This document shows positions 34,048 through 34,580 of a stretch of 34,580 nucleotides of DNA, piece after piece (position 1 is the first letter of the stretch; each line of letters begins with the position of its first letter). Origin of the DNA: Coriobacteriaceae bacterium. Its GTDB lineage: Bacteria > Actinomycetota > Coriobacteriia > Coriobacteriales > Coriobacteriaceae. Location: assembly GCA_902364645.1 (NCBI GenBank), contig CABJEP010000018.1:1-34580 (forward strand), written 5' to 3'. A program made the translations under genes and the position numbers. The notes below the pieces were generated by a model. The model made no database searches, was not told where the DNA came from, and was given only the letters and a program-made list of their open reading frames with translations.

Positions 34048-34503
34048 ATGGCCGACGAGACCATGACTGACGAGCAGATTCTTGAAGGTGTGGAGCACAA
34101 GAGTTTCGTTGCCACGTCCGACCGCACCGCCGCCTCGCTGTCCGCGAGCGGTGTCGCCGCCGAGGATGTCGCCCGCGCCGCCGCGCAGGCCGCCTACGAC
34201 AAGAAGGGCGAGGACGTGCAGGTGCTCAACCTGACCGAGCTTTCCGACGTGTGCGACTACTTTGTGCTTGCCACCGGTACCAACAACCGCCAGGTCGATT
34301 CGATTGTCGACGAGATCGAGGAGAAGGTCGCCGAGGCTTGCGGTGAGCATCCGTTCTCCATCGAGGGCCGCGAGCAGAAGATCTGGATGCTCATGGACTA
34401 CGGCTCGGTCGTCGTTCACGTCTTCACTCCCGAAGCCCGCGACTTCTACCGTCTAGAAAAGCTCTGGGGTGACGCCCCCCAGCTCCCCCTCGACCTCCTC
34501 TAG
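34048..34503 (+). CDS. rsfS: Ribosomal silencing factor RsfS (Iojap family)
   Basis: Binds L14 on the 50S subunit and blocks subunit joining under starvation (family knowledge). 151 residues; the RsfS fold covers about 50-150, with VLNLTELSDVCDYFVLATG and MDYGSVVVHVFTPEARDFY. An N-terminal stretch of about 45 residues, rich in Ala/Ser/Asp, is extra compared with the usual 105-120-residue forms. ATG 34048 is chosen because GAAAGAGG lies six bases upstream; the frame is open to 34027. The 77 bases after the stop hold nothing I can identify. Confidence 0.93.
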   Translation: MADETMTDEQILEGVEHKSFVATSDRTAASLSASGVAAEDVARAAAQAAYDKKGEDVQVLNLTELSDVCDYFVLATGTNNRQVDSIVDEIEEKVAEACGEHPFSIEGREQKIWMLMDYGSVVVHVFTPEARDFYRLEKLWGDAPQLPLDLL

Positions 34504-34580
34504 TGGCTCATTTGATACGGGGCTTTTAGTTAGCGGCTTATAGGACAAAATGTGTGTCCACTTTAGGGGCATCGGCGCAG

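Noticed and set aside
34504..34580. Possible promoter (TTGATA at 34512) after rsfS
   Set aside because: No -10 box at proper spacing; the stretch is short and cut by the window end.

Overview
The window is a high-GC, tightly packed chromosomal segment. It most resembles an actinobacterium of the class Coriobacteriia, probably Collinsella. This is inferred from gene order and protein style: a shikimate operon with an aroE-aroK fusion, an mre/PBP2/rodA shape cluster, many TTG starts, and the radical-SAM pair next to L21/L27/Obg. No 16S or marker search was possible.

Layout: (1) 1-3669 is the end of a cell-surface polysaccharide locus: a partial dTDP-rhamnose synthase (RmlD), a GT2 glycosyltransferase on the minus strand, and a Wzm/Wzt-type ABC exporter. 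(2) 3724-5926 is a small accessory zone behind tRNA-Arg(UCU). It holds a decayed acyltransferase-3 gene and an intact two-gene minus-strand cassette: a DUF4869-like protein coupled by a 1-base overlap to a compact P-loop ATPase with a possible TOPRIM-like C-terminus. The cassette has its own candidate promoter and terminator and is the best candidate here for an undescribed system. (3) 5973-14420 is a minus-strand aromatic amino-acid operon, transcribed aroF-tyrA-aroB-aroA-aroC-pheA-aroEK-aroQ. It covers every step from PEP and erythrose-4-phosphate to chorismate and on to the phenylalanine and tyrosine branches. Its leader carries a terminator-like hairpin (possible attenuator), and a perfect 16-bp palindrome lies between aroEK and aroQ.

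(4) tRNA-Arg(CCG) at 14625 separates the operon from plus-strand genes: a P-type cation ATPase with an odd basic tail, a zinc-ribbon membrane protein, a cyclophilin and a TPR membrane protein. (5) 20829-27737 is the rod-shape/elongasome cluster mreB-mreC-mreD-PBP2-rodA, followed by an unrecognised conserved-looking protein. (6) 27748-30434 is a TIGR03960/TIGR03936-type radical-SAM pair overlapping by ATGA. (7) 30502-34503 is a ribosome and NAD housekeeping run: rplU, rpmA, obg, nadD, yqeK, rsfS.

Most of the window is core housekeeping. The accessory signals are concentrated at 3700-5930 and in the intergenic structures. No CRISPR array, insertion sequence, transposase or prophage gene was seen.
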